Assembly (NCBI GenBank): GCA_035235625.1
Contig: CP141143.1
Location: forward strand, 3,330,501-3,394,500
Direction: 5' to 3'
Origin: Saururus chinensis
Taxonomy: Eukaryota > Streptophyta > Magnoliopsida > Piperales > Saururaceae
Length of the DNA: 64,000 bases
Shown in pieces: positions 12,527-24,827 of the stretch; within the stretch, counting starts at the first letter, position 1; the number at the start of each line of letters is the position of its first letter. The translations under genes were made by a program, and so were the position numbers. The notes under the pieces were generated by a model. It saw nothing but the letters and a program-made list of their open reading frames with translations. It was not told the DNA's origin and did no database searches.

Positions 12527-13814
12527 CTACACAGGAAATTGTATGTTGTGCATATGATGTTTATTTTGATGATTAAACTTTAGCTTGCCAATTTTATATG
12601 AATGTGGAGTATTTTAAGCTATGTTAGGCTACTGGAAATGCATGATATTAAGTTTATGGAGTTGAGATATATGCTTCGGGATGATGGAATGACTTATGTT
12701 TTATGGCATGATGTTGGAATCGTTATCTTTAAATTATGAATGGTTGTTTCTCTTTGGTAAAGCATATATTTTTAGTAGGACTACAATCATTGTTTGACTG
12801 ATTTGTCATGGTAGATTGTGGATAGTGGTGTGTGGATGTTGGTGAATGCCATGACTCAATGATGAAATGAGTGATGTTATATGTGTTTAGCCTTTGTGGT
12901 TGAGTTTTGAATCTAGCTATGATTTCAACGATTCTTCTCCTATGATTTCCGCTGGAATTCATGTTTAGGTGAAAAATTCACATGTGTAGTGTGGTAGTGA
13001 GTTTAATTTTAAGCATGTTGGCATGCATTATGTGAAATGCTTCTACTAGATACACACACATGTGGGGTTAAATAATGATGTTGAAGCTTGATATTGTGAT
13101 TATGAACAATGCATTAAGGGCTGATGAGAGCACTTATCATGGATTAGGATTCATGTATGCTTTGCCCACGTATGTACCATGCTGCATGCATCATGAAAAT
13201 GGATTTCCAATTGAGGCTTCATCGTGATTAATCGAATTTGACTGATTGGATGCAATGTGATGAAATTGTGTGCCGAATTGATCGGTCGTGGATTAATCGC
13301 AAGTTGATTGGTCTGAAAGGACATATTTTGATTTTAAGTTCCTGTGTGGAACGATTTGGAGTTCCTGTGTGGAACGATTTGAAGTTCCTGTGTGGAATGA
13401 GTGCACTCCCTGGGTTGAGTCTTGTTAAATGGAATGATGTGGGGACGAGTTGTGTACTTGTCTTGCGGATTGTGAGAATGTTATTATGAGTGTCATCTGG
13501 ACCCTGAGAATCTAGTGTGGTATGCCATGTGCACCCCGCTACTACGTGTTCTAGGGTTCTCTGTGTGAGAACTTGGGCTCTTCCCTCTGCAGGAGATGTC
13601 CCTGGGCGAACACCCCTGCTCTAGATTCTCTGTGTGAGAATGGGACATCCTTGGCCAGGATCGTCCAGGGCGAGCAGCATTAGGGATTGACAACCCCGAT
13701 TTTTCTTTAATTCTTGTGTAGAATTTTGGATCATGACACGCCTTCGTGGCCTTGTCTATGCTCCCGTCTATGTGACATTAATGTGTGATTACTCCTTGAT
13801 GGAGGTTGTTTGTG

Positions 13815-13985
13815 ATGATATAATGCATGTGGGAATATGTATGTTAGAGATACATCCATGCAGGTTGATGTTGATGTTATGCATGTGGAATATGTATGTT
13901 AGAGATACATCCATGCATGTTGATTTTGATGTTATGCATGTGGGAATATGTATGTTTGAGATACATCCATGCAGTTTGAGTTATG
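13815..13985 (+). repeat. Minisatellite, ~57-bp unit x3, in solo LTR A
   Basis: The unit contains ATGCATGTGGGAATATGTAT and GAGATACATCCATGCAG and is repeated three times. A related but different unit is expanded at the same relative place in solo LTR B. Confidence 0.8.
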
Positions 13986-14616
13986 CATTATGATGCAGTT
14001 TATAAGTGATGTGAATATGTGATCAGAAAATGATACACCTTGTACATCCTTGATTTTGAAAGATTATATCGCCATGCTATCGTATTTTCGATGTTGTTAG
14101 TGATATTAAAACCATTGCTGAGTTTGTTAACACTCACCCCTCTTTGGTGTTTTGATTTGGGGCTGCGTGGTGCGACACGCAAACGGACAGGATCGCCTCT
14201 TCGAGGAAAGGTCGGAGGTGGCTTGGATATGATCGTGGAGTTCTTTGTGTGGTTTTATTTCCCTTAGTTATGTTGTTGTTCGGGACCTTTGTGTAGGGTT
14301 CTTGTTTTGGATTTATGTCATATTTTACAGTTGTGATGTTTATGACTTATTTTGAGCCGGTGTGGGCTTTACTTAACTAAGCTTGTGGGTTTGAGATTGT
14401 TGTTTACTTTGTGATAAGCAACACTTTTTCTTCCCTTTTTATTTACTCTTGCTCAAAGGATTGTGCGCACTCCATATTTCTGTTAATTGCCCATGGTTAG
14501 GGTTAAGTCTTCCGCTAGATCGTTTTCTCAATGTTCACTTCGTCGCCCCCGCACACTTGACCGGCCCTTGGACCGGGTTCGGCTCGGGTCAGGCATCGCC
14601 AGGGTGTGACAATAAC

Positions 14617-14830
14617 CACTCCTTACCAGGGACGCTTCTCATTTTACGGCCTGAGGGCAGAGAACATAGTCTCCTCTTTCCTCGGGCTATTTTTCTCCTT
14701 CTATAGTGCCCAACTCAATGAATGGACTCTTCCGTTGTATAGAGCACGCTCGATTTAGTCAAAAAATCATTTTGAATGGACTAAATTGGACTTAGAATGG
14801 CAAAAAAATAGAGAAAATATGAGATGTAGG
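14617..14830 (-). mobile_element. Inverted Gypsy LTR (part 2, beyond the solo LTR insertion)
   Basis: The reverse complement carries GACTAAATCGAGCGTGCTCT, GAGTCCATTCATTGAGTTGG and GTCCAATTTAGTC. These match the repeat units of the LTR at 5932-7783 in order. The homology continues part 1 directly once the 3.28-kb insertion is removed. The outer end of this LTR was not found, so it is truncated or too diverged past about 14830. Confidence 0.7.
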
Positions 14831-15008
14831 AGTGGAGCTCCACCATTATTATCGTGAATCAAGGTCGTATGAGATTTTGCTAAAAAGGAGACACGAATGA
14901 GAGAGGAAGGTGCTTATTGGAAAAGGGTAGTGTGGAATAGTTGCAAAGGAAAAGAGAGGCAGGAGGAAGAAAGACTCCATGAACCTGATAAGTGGACATC
15001 GACTTGTC

Positions 15009-15589
15009 ACCCTGTGTTTTTTAGAAAAGAATGTGGTTATTCAGACCCTAGTTTTTTCCCTATGTTCCCCATTTCTTTCTTACCCCACCCTCTTTCATTA
15101 AAATTTTCCTCATCCCTCATCTTTTCCGCACTCCCCCCTCCTTCTCCTCACTTCCCCTTTCTTCTCCGACGTAGGTTTGGTCTCCGATGATAGTGCCGAG
15201 GCATGTCCTTGCCGCAGTGACCAACATGTCGTCGGCCAAATCTGGTTGTGGTTAGCATGTTGCTGGCCAAATTTGGTCACGACATATATGGCTACTGGCA
15301 TGGACAGATCTAATAGCTAGATTTGGCTAGCCATGGCCATATCTAGCTGCCACATGCCTATGCGCATTGCAAGCACGCCGTCACACAAGATCTTGTCGGA
15401 TGAATCTATGAGAGGTGCCGGAGCTGACACTGGATAAGAAGGGGCATATATTGGGGGAAGTATGAGCAAAAAAGGATGGGAAAATATGGGGGAATGAATT
15501 AAAAAAAAAGTTATTCACTTTAGTTGGGGGACACAAGAAATAACTAGGGTCTGAATAGAATTGTTCTTTAGAGAAAAAAACACCCCGGG
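15009..15589. mobile_element. Inverted-repeat element, ~580 bp
   Basis: The left end (ACCCTGTGTTTTTTAGAAAAG, then TTATTCAGACCCTAG near 15045) is matched in reverse complement at the right end (CTAGGGTCTGAATAG at 15544-15558, TTTAGAGAAAAAAACACCCCGG up to 15589). The arms remain alignable for about 80 bp. The middle has GC-rich, imperfectly repeated sequence and no coding potential. It looks like a MITE or foldback relic. No clear target duplication was found, so the superfamily is undetermined. Confidence 0.65.
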
Positions 15590-15949
15590 CTGTTTTTATT
15601 TCAAGGAAGATTAGTGAAGCAAAGTGGGCACATTTTATATTTAGAAACCTAACACCAAACACGTTTCTCATCGTCTTCATCTCCAATTACAAATCACGAG
15701 AAGAAAGTGGGAAAAAACCCTCCCTCAAATATGTTATTAGTATATATAAAAAAGTGAAAATAGTAGAGAGAGAACCAAGTCAAACAATATTTCATGCCAA
15801 TTTGTCTCTCCACTTCCCACAAATTATCTCACTGACTCACATTTTATAAAAGGAAATTTATTTAATTAATAATTTTAAAAAATATGGTGTTCCTTTTTAC
15901 CACGCAAGCAGCTAGTGCCTGAGTAGCTTTTTTTAAAAAAATATATATG

Positions 15950-16115
15950 ATTTTGTCCTTTAAAAGGACGAAATCAGGTTTAAGTTGATTTCGTCCTTCT
16001 AAAGGACAAAATCGGTTTAACATTTTAAAAGACTGGACCGATTTCATCCTTTAGAAGGACGAAATCCCCTTAAGGTGATTTCGTCTTTCAAAATAACGAA
16101 ATCACCTCGCTTCCG
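15950..16115. repeat. Array of GATTTCGTCC/GGACGAAATC hairpins, left arm
   Basis: At least three short palindromes follow each other: GATTTTGTCCTTTAAAAGGACGAAATC-like at 15951, one at about 15988, and one at about 16039. They are spaced roughly 40-50 bp. The right arm repeats the pattern at about 17400-17510, and weaker GACGAAATCA units occur at 16740-16805. Confidence 0.75.
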
Positions 16116-16289
16116 CAAATTCCACAGTTAGACGGAAGCCAATTTTCTAAACGATGATGATTTTTTTAAAAAAAAGTGCATGAAGCTATGCATGGAGCTA
16201 TCGTTGCTTTGCAGAATAAACGTCTACATGATCTTGTTGGCGTCGATGCCCCCTCGGGGGTGCCGGAGCTGTGGTCAAAATCCCAACGG

Positions 16290-16326
16290 AAGCCTGCTCT
16301 CTCTCTCTCCCCCCCCCTCTCTCTCC
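16290..16326. repeat. CT/C low-complexity tract
   Basis: (CT)n followed by a run of C and (CT)n again inside the foldback element. Confidence 0.9.
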
Positions 16327-16835
16327 TAAAATACGACTTCATTAATCATATGTAGGATGCTCCAGAGTTTTGGATAACCAAGCAAGATTATCAAGAAGGA
16401 ATTGCATGTTTAAGAAAGTGTGGCCACTCGTAACTCCTGCCCTCAAACGACCCAATGTAAGTTGGAATTGCTTTGAGCAATTTAAGAGGGTGATGAAATT
16501 TGCAAACTTATTATTATTGCATATTAGTTTCTTGTTAGGTTTTTGAATCGTAGAATACAAGAGAAAGGTATTTGTAAAATTGTAACCAGAGAGAGCAAAT
16601 ATTAATTTCTCTCGCATGAGACTATTTCAAGCCAAAACATCCTAACTGGTTTTATACAGTTCCCCCTCGTGAGTGCCACAATTTTTTTATGGCACTGGGC
16701 TCCCAAAATCTATAATTTTGAGGTCCATTGTGGTGATTTTGTCATTTTGAATGATGAAATCATCGTTTTGAACGACGAAATCATCATTTTGAATGACGAA
16801 ATCACCACACTTAGATTATTTTTATAGGTATACGC

Positions 16836-17030
16836 CAACACATTCAACTTAGCTGGGTTTTTGTTTTTATGGGTATAAGTCAACACATTCAACTTAGCTG
16901 GGTTTTTGTTTTTATGGGTATAAGTCAACACATTCAACTTAGCTGGGTTTTTATTTTTATAGGTATAGGTCAACACATTCAACTTAGCTGGGTTTTTGTT
17001 TTTATATGTCAACACATTCAACTTTATAGG
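16836..17030 (-). repeat. 45-bp minisatellite (15 codons)
   Basis: CAACACATTCAACTT recurs at 16836, 16881, 16926, 16971 and 17010, giving periods of 45, 45, 45 and 39 bp. Because 45 is a multiple of three, the minus strand keeps a 115-codon open frame with a repeated LNVLTYTHKNKNPAK unit. There is no other sign that it is a gene. Confidence 0.85.
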
Positions 17031-17690
17031 TCTCCATAGGGACTCACCAACGGCCACAGGACAATAGTTTTCCCACTTGTCTTTTGAGCCTTCTTTTCTT
17101 TTTGTAGAAACATTTATCTAAGCCTTCTCAAGATGGAAGATTAAAATCTGAGCTCATCATAGCTTGATGGATTTGGGCGGGGCTCAAGTCCACTTTCTTA
17201 AATAGGTATATATAATAGATTATAATCAAGTATTGTTAAGTTAATTCTCAAGAAATAAACAACCGTTAAAGTGAGAGGGACTCGCAGATGGGTACAACAG
17301 GTCATGTGGACCATGGGGACACACCTAGTTACGTTGTTAAATGAAATCAGCTTCGGTCTTAGAAGCAAACAGCCAGAAAGGGGTAGATGTGGCAATTTTA
17401 TCATTTTAAAAGACAAAATCGGGTTAAGTAATATAATTGTTAAACCGCTTTCGTCATTTAGAAAGACGAAATCAACTTAAACCTGATTTTGTCCTTTAGA
17501 AGGACGAAATCATATAAAATTTTTAAAAAAAACCACGCAGACACCAGCCGCTTAGTTAGCACTTATGTGGCAAAAAAGAACACTACTTTAAAAAATATTT
17601 CCCAAAGTGGTCTAAATCGGTAAATATTTTTTAAAATTATTAATTAAATAATTCTCTTTTATAAACCACTTCATTAATTCACTACCCATA

Positions 17691-19002
<1,312 letters not shown>

Positions 19003-19564
19003 TAGGGCTGCAAATGGGCCGAGCCCTGACGGGCCAGGATAGGCCCAAGCCCGGCTCAAAGAAAATAAAATTTTTAAGGCTCAGCCTAAGCAAGTAGCTA
19101 AGGTAAATATGTTTTGGCATAACTTAAAATTTAGACGGGCTTAGGGGTCAGGCCACAGACTTTCGGGCTGAAAGAAAAGTGATATAATTTTTTTTAACTT
19201 TAAGTATTTTACTAACAAAGATGATAAATCTATATTTTGAATAAAAAATAAATATAAAAAAGCTTAAAAACTAGGTAATTATATTAAAACTTCAAATTGT
19301 ATTCTATTTGATAAATAAAAATCATTATATTCTATTTGTTACGGAGTATATTTTATATGGTATATAAAAAATATTATATTCTATTTAGTATTGTGGGCTT
19401 TATTGGGCTTTTATAATTTTTTATATGGTTGGGCCCAACCCAAAAATTAATAAAATTTTATATTTAAAGCCCAGCCCGACCCTTTAACTTATTTTGTAAG
19501 ACCCAATCCCGCTTATTTCGAGTCGGGCCATGCTTGTAGGCCGGCCGTATTATTTGCATCCCTA
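19003..19564. mobile_element. hAT-like MITE, ~560 bp
   Basis: Ends are TAGGGCTGCAAATGGGCC and its near-complement GGCCGTATTATTTGCATCCCTA. The interior is rich in GGGCTT/AAGCCC-type words, as in the common 'gggctgcaaatgggc' non-autonomous hAT elements of plants. The flanking octamers CATGTCAT and TGTGTTAT agree at five of eight positions and differ only by transitions, consistent with an old 8-bp target duplication. It has no coding capacity. Confidence 0.65.
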
Positions 19565-21386
19565 TGTGTTATAGTTGGGCCCTATTTAAAGCGGGCTTAA
19601 AATTTAAGCCCATTTCTTAGATAGTATGAAAATTTAGGTCATATTCCTTAAATCGGTAAGTGCCATGGCAGGAGGCTGGCGTAGGGAGTGGGAGTTATAA
19701 CGGGGCCGGAGGATAAGACGGAGGAAGAAAATCGGTGTATGTATTTATTTGAAGATGTTTTGGTAGCAATAAGAGACAGGAGTGGGAGGTGAGAGACTGC
19801 ATTGCCGCATCTCCACTTGAGTCGCATCTCCACTTGAGTAAAAACGTACGAATCCCGTCCGCCGTATAACACCACTCGCAGGATCGGGCTGATCTCTCGC
19901 GCCACTAATCTATTGTTCTATTCCTGGAATGGATGGCGGCCTTCTCCTTGTCCCGGAACTCATTTGGCGGGTCATTGAAATGACTATATCGAAAAATTCC
20001 CTTTTGTTGGAAAGATCCAGATTTTGGCTAAAATTTTCAGCAATCTTACTTGAACTGGTTAACTAATAAACAATTATTAAATTATTAGTCACTCAGGATT
20101 CTCTCACTGATCTTTCGTCCAAACAAACAAGCCAAGTGAGTGACACGTGCCTAAGTTCGAGGGACTGGTTCTCGTAAAAAAAAAAGAAGTGAGGGGTATT
20201 TCTGTTATTAAAATCGTTGCTCCTTTACCAATAAAAGAAAAAAAAGCGTTGCTCGGCACTTCCCTGTCAACTTCCTCTCGCTTTCTTGAGCAGGGTGAAT
20301 TTTGCGCTGGAGAAGATCTTATCGCGGCGAAGAGCGGATCCGCATCGGCGTGCCGAGTGGGCTCAGATGTGGACTGCGTACGCAGGGTGAGGACCTGACC
20401 GCTGGCGTGTCTTCACCTCTCATTTTCTTCGTGAGAAATGGCGTTGAAACGGGCGGATACAATCTACAGTTGGCTCCCGCTCCGAATGCACGCGGACAAA
20501 AAACATTCAAGCCAACTGCAGCGGAAAGTGATCAAAGATGCGGGCAAGATTTAGCAGAGCATAAATGGTAAATAATCCGGGACGAGGGATCCCATATAAC
20601 GGGCTACACGAGGAAAGGCGGCCGACACAAAATATTCTATTGGTTTTGGATTAGGACAAAAGGCGAGATTTATGGCTCAAGTGTGTGGGGCTCATGCCCT
20701 TGTGGTGGATTAAATTATGGGTGAGGCCCACTTCGTCCTACGCAATCTTTCGAGCAGCAAATCTTCCAGTCCGGTACCGAAGGAAAGGCCAGTAGAAGAG
20801 AGAGAAGGGATGCAGATGCAGCATCCAGCAGGTCGGGGGATGGCCCATTTATGATGGGCGTGCTGTAGCACTGTTCATGCGCACGCGAGATGGCGACAGA
20901 GGCAAGGGAGAGGGACTGTCAAAATGTGGACCTTGTCGCTCACATCTCTAGGTTGTCTTTTCTCGCCGAGTTCAGCAATACACTTATCGGGTAATGCACG
21001 TCCTCCTCTCCCATATGCGGGCCCGACCGCTCTGGATTTTGGACGGAATCTGCCAGCCAAAGCGTGGGGAGTTGCGTTGCGGACCTTGCGGTTGCGGTTG
21101 CCGTTGCGTGTGTGGATAATAACTAAACCCTCTGGGTCCTCTCTCTCTCTGGTCTTTGCGACTCGTTGTCCGAACTCGTTAAAACCCTCTGCTCCTCTGG
21201 TGTCCGATAAAGCCCCTCTCCTCTCCCTAGTGTGTCACCCACTGGAGAGAAGGCGAGGAACCGAGCAAGAGGGAGGACTCTCCACTGTCCGTAGGCTACT
21301 CCTCCTCTTTCCGCCGGTTGTGGATCCGTTTTGTTCTGTTTTTTCCCGATCGGGGGGATTCAGGCGAGATTCGAAGAATAAGCATA
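19565..21386. other. Upstream region of the APT gene
   Basis: No recognised coding sequence. The last 300 bp before the APT start are pyrimidine-rich (CTCTCTCTCTGG, CCTCTCCTCTCCC), typical of a plant 5' UTR. Open frames at 20147-20571 and 20924-21406 lack domains. An in-frame ATG at 21318 lies 23 codons upstream of the chosen APT start. Confidence 0.5.
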
Positions 21387-24300
21387 ATGTTTGCTGGAGA
21401 AGGTGACCCCAGGCTGGAGGCCATTTCCCGTACCATTCGCGTCGTTCCTCACTTCCCTAAACCAGGTACTTTCTTCTTTTTCATCGTCCCCTTATTTCAT
21501 CATTTTCTCTAGACTCTGGTCGGTCATATCTCTAACGTCCGAATGTAAATGAAGAATTTTCTCTTTTTCGTCGCCCCGCCCCCTATGCCTTGTGTTCGCT
21601 CTGTGCAGGGATTATGTTTCAAGACATAACCACACTGCTACTCCATCCCGAGGTGTTCAAAGATGCCGTTGATATATTTGTGGACCGCTATCGCGACATG
21701 CATATCGACGTTGTCGCAGGTATATGTGGACTACTATATCCTTAAGTCCTTACTTATTGAATTTGGATTTTCAACCTGTATAAGGCATTACTCTAAATCA
21801 TTTTTTGGGATTTAGACGTAGACCATTTGCATTTGTTTTACATGGTAACACTGCTTTTACGCGATCAATGAAATTCCTTCAAGTGCCTGGCGGCTCTGTT
21901 TTTTCATACATTATAGACATAAGAGTGGAGTTGGCTGAAATTTGATTTGATTATTTGGCTGGGAGTCTTTGCATGGGCTTGCGGCGCTGAGTATGGATTC
22001 CTTGGTCCCTGTTTCTGCAGACTGCAGCAGTTGTTAATTGAGAATGTAGCTATTTATGATATTTAAAAACTTTCTTCGTAAATGTATATCATTGACTCAA
22101 TAGGATAGAGTGGAGGTGTACAATCCGTGTCTCAAATTGTTTGGAAAGGGCGCTTCTAAAGTATGATGATGTGTATATTATTGACTCATATTACCAATAA
22201 ATTGTCGGTTGAATAGCTAATTTAGTCTTGCTGCCGTTTTTCTATGGTGTTTCCAGTTTGATGTGCCGTCGACTTAAGATGCTAATGATGCCATACAGCC
22301 CATTACCGATATGTTCTGACCATTTCCATCATTTTATATATCTGGAATTTTTTTCTAGGAATTGAAGCTAGAGGATTCATATTTGGACCTTCCATTGCCT
22401 TAGCTATTGGTGCCAAATTTGTTCCTTTGCGGAAACCTAAGAAATTGCCAGGTGTGAGCATCTACACTTTTTATTGGAGTATCATGCTTTCAATTAAAAC
22501 ATCGTGAGTCAGTTTATGCAGAACTGAAGTCACTAGTGATAAAGATTCTCGTTTATTTATTAGGTGGAAGGTGATGAACTGTTATCTTAGTAGATTGATT
22601 GTGGCAATGAGAGAATCTTAGAGACAAGTCTTTGTTCATATTTGTCTCTTATGTCAAAACATGCATGTATGCTACTGAACTGTATCCTATTATTATTAGC
22701 CTTGATGTTTTTTGTAATGCAGGTGAAGTTATATCTGAGTCCTATATACTTGAGTATGGTAATGATTGTTTAGAGATGCATGTTGGGGCTGTTCAGCCAG
22801 GGGAACGGGCTTTAGTCATTGATGATTTGATTGCCACGGGTGGAACACTACGTGCTGCGATAAGGCTTCTAGGTATTGTGTTAGAAATGTCTTTGATATA
22901 ACTATGAATTTGATACTTGTGCAAGTACTGAAAGGCTTTCACACTTTTAGGTACGTAAGACCACCATCCCACACCCCTATTAGTTGAGTTTCAGGGTTGA
23001 GGGCATAAATTCTGTCATGCTATCTTGCTTTTCCACTAAATGGATTTCAAATGGCTCTGGAAGTTTTTTTGTGATTTATTTATAAAGATTAGTGAAATGA
23101 TCTCCTTCTAAATTTGGCTTGGTGTTTATATGTTGTTTTAATCAAATTGACATAGGACAACTATCAATTTAAAAATACGCTTTCTGATCATAATTATGTG
23201 CCATTAGTGATTGCTGGATCCTATTTGAAAAGCATGTCTATTTGCACAAGAATGGTAGGTTCAGACTTCTAGTTTATGCAGTTCTTGAGGACTGGGCAAA
23301 TAAAAGAACAAGAATAAAAGATATTGTCCTGTTTTAAGAATGACATTGGAATATAATGCACAATTACTGAGAACATTTTACATATTTAAGGGGCTTTCTC
23401 GTTTACAAGAAAGATGAAACGATTTAAGGAAGGTTCCATCCAAATCGTGTTTGGGCATGTGAGTGCATCTTCTAAAAGAAACTTAGTGTTTTTATGCTTC
23501 ATCTATCAAATCCTAACAAAACTTTCAACTTGGTACTGTATTCATATTTATGAGCCTCTTATGATTGCGGGAACCTAGTTAAATGGCCTGCACAATTGGA
23601 CAACAGAATAGTGCCCAGCTGTCTTGACTCATTCAGTACTGTTTAAGTGCTGCGAGAAAAGATTTATCTGCTCTCAAAATATTAGACCATGTTAATATGG
23701 TCGCGGTTAGTATTTTTGCACAAATATTCTGGAAACTTTAACTCTTTATGGTGATTTTTGGTTACCAAGCTGGAGGAGACTTTGTTAAGTAAGGCTTTTT
23801 GTTATCCATACCCAGCGTGTGCAGTATACACTAAATTGGATGCTTAATTGTAATACAAATGTATTTGAAAAGTGAAAATAATTTCCGTCCAAATCGTGTA
23901 TTTATAAATTTGAGCAAATTTTTGGGCATGTGAGTTGAAGAGGCAGCTTGTTGATGTTCCATTACAATAGAGCTTAGTACTCTTCTTTGTGTATTTGATC
24001 ATTTGTGCATGTTGAACTCCTCGAATCTTTCATTTACAAATGTATTTTTATTCTGCTAATTCTATTTTCCTTTTCTAAACTCAGAACGGGCGAAGGCTGA
24101 AGTCGTTGAATGTGCTTGTGTTATTGGGTTGCCTGAACTTCGAGTAAGTAGGATGTGTGGTCCTTTCCAACGTCATCTTTTCTTTCTTACTTGATCATGT
24201 TTTAAAAAAAAAATTTATTTTGTAGTAATAATGAAATGTTCTCAGTAATTTGTTCTCAAGATTTGATCATACTGAAGTCATGTCATCTCACTAATATCAC

Positions 24301-24827
24301 TCTATTCATTCATGTAAATGCGCTGTGTGCATTAACTTGTTTGAAAAGTGAAAAGTTCATGTTGGATTGCTCCCAACTTGAATTTGTAGAGTATATGCCT
24401 GGGATCAAGTTTTGCACTTTGTTTTAATGGACCGTGTATTAGTGAGTGGGTTACAATTGATGAATATGGCTCTTTTAACTTTGAGAAATATACAAAACAT
24501 TCTGTGTTTTACATAGATGAGCTATTTGAATTTAAATGCTTATTATATATTGCAGCTCTCATTGGTCCCTCAACTGGAAAACTCTCTGAAAGTTAGAAAA
24601 TCGTTCAAGTTGCTCATTATCTTGACTGTACTGAACTTGAATGGATCAAGGACATATATATTTGAGTGTCGTGATGATATGCTTTCAATGCAGGCATATT
24701 TTTTTTGTTCAGAAACTTCCAACAGTGGCTAGTTCATATGGATCTGCTTCACTTACCTCATGTCTTGCAGGGCCGATGCAAGCTCTATGGGAAACCAGTG
24801 TACATATTAGTGGAATCCCATCTATAG
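21387..24827 (+). CDS. APT: Adenine phosphoribosyltransferase, six exons, 182 aa
   Basis: Purine-salvage enzyme: adenine plus PRPP gives AMP plus pyrophosphate; in plants it can also convert cytokinin bases to nucleotides. Exons are 21387-21465, 21609-21719, 22359-22451, 22723-22872, 24085-24143 and 24771-24827, all with GT-AG introns and matching phases (549 nt). The protein begins [14 protein letters not shown] and contains [14 protein letters not shown]. Around residue 65-90 it has [20 protein letters not shown]. The PRPP-binding motif [14 protein letters not shown] lies at residues 124-137, and [11 protein letters not shown] follows. It ends YILVESHL. Length fits the short cytosolic plant APTs (about 180-190 aa). 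The start matches family N-termini, but an in-frame ATG at 21318 could add 23 residues. A slight oddity is RAKAEVVE where RAGAEVVE is usual. The 1.2-kb fourth intron is the longest. Identity is secure; the paralogue number is not assigned. Confidence 0.93.

Larger units (their letters stand above)
11335..14611 (+). mobile_element. Giant solo LTR A (3277 bp)
   Basis: Starts TGTAAGGACCCACATC, ends CCAGGGTGTGACA, and is bounded by a perfect ATAAC duplication. It contains a TATA-like CTATAAAAGG near 11750, two GATCGATCGG-type palindromes (12432-12526), a triplicated 'GTTCCTGTGTGGAACGATTTG' unit at about 13340-13400, and a minisatellite of about 57 bp at 13815-13985. No retroviral genes lie inside; the open frames present are chance. 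A second copy in opposite orientation occupies 49972-53335, and the minus-strand frame starting MSIPNAARPG at 13693 has its counterpart there. Having one LTR with intact duplication means the rest of the element was removed by recombination. Superfamily is unknown; very long LTRs suggest Gypsy. Confidence 0.88.
15825..17690. mobile_element. Long inverted-repeat (foldback) element, ~1.85 kb
   Basis: The left arm (15843 to about 16030) and the reverse complement of the right arm (about 17445 to 17675) share TTATTTAATTAATAATTTTA, a CCACGCA-containing middle, and ATCAGGTTTAAGTTGATTTCGTC. They align over about 190 bp apart from one indel of about 40 bp. Each arm contains hairpins of the type GATTTCGTCCTT-AAGGACGAAATC. 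The middle holds CT-rich sequence, a 45-bp minisatellite and no transposase. It could be a Mutator-like non-autonomous or foldback element. Exact ends and target duplication could not be fixed. Confidence 0.65.

Noticed and set aside
13493..13693. Conserved frame MSIPNAARPG... also seen at 51012-51323
   Set aside because: Similarity is explained by both lying in homologous LTRs on the antisense strand, and no domain is present. Conservation is that of the DNA.
20924..21406. 160-codon plus-strand frame overlapping the APT start
   Set aside because: Different frame from APT, low complexity, and located in the pyrimidine-rich leader.
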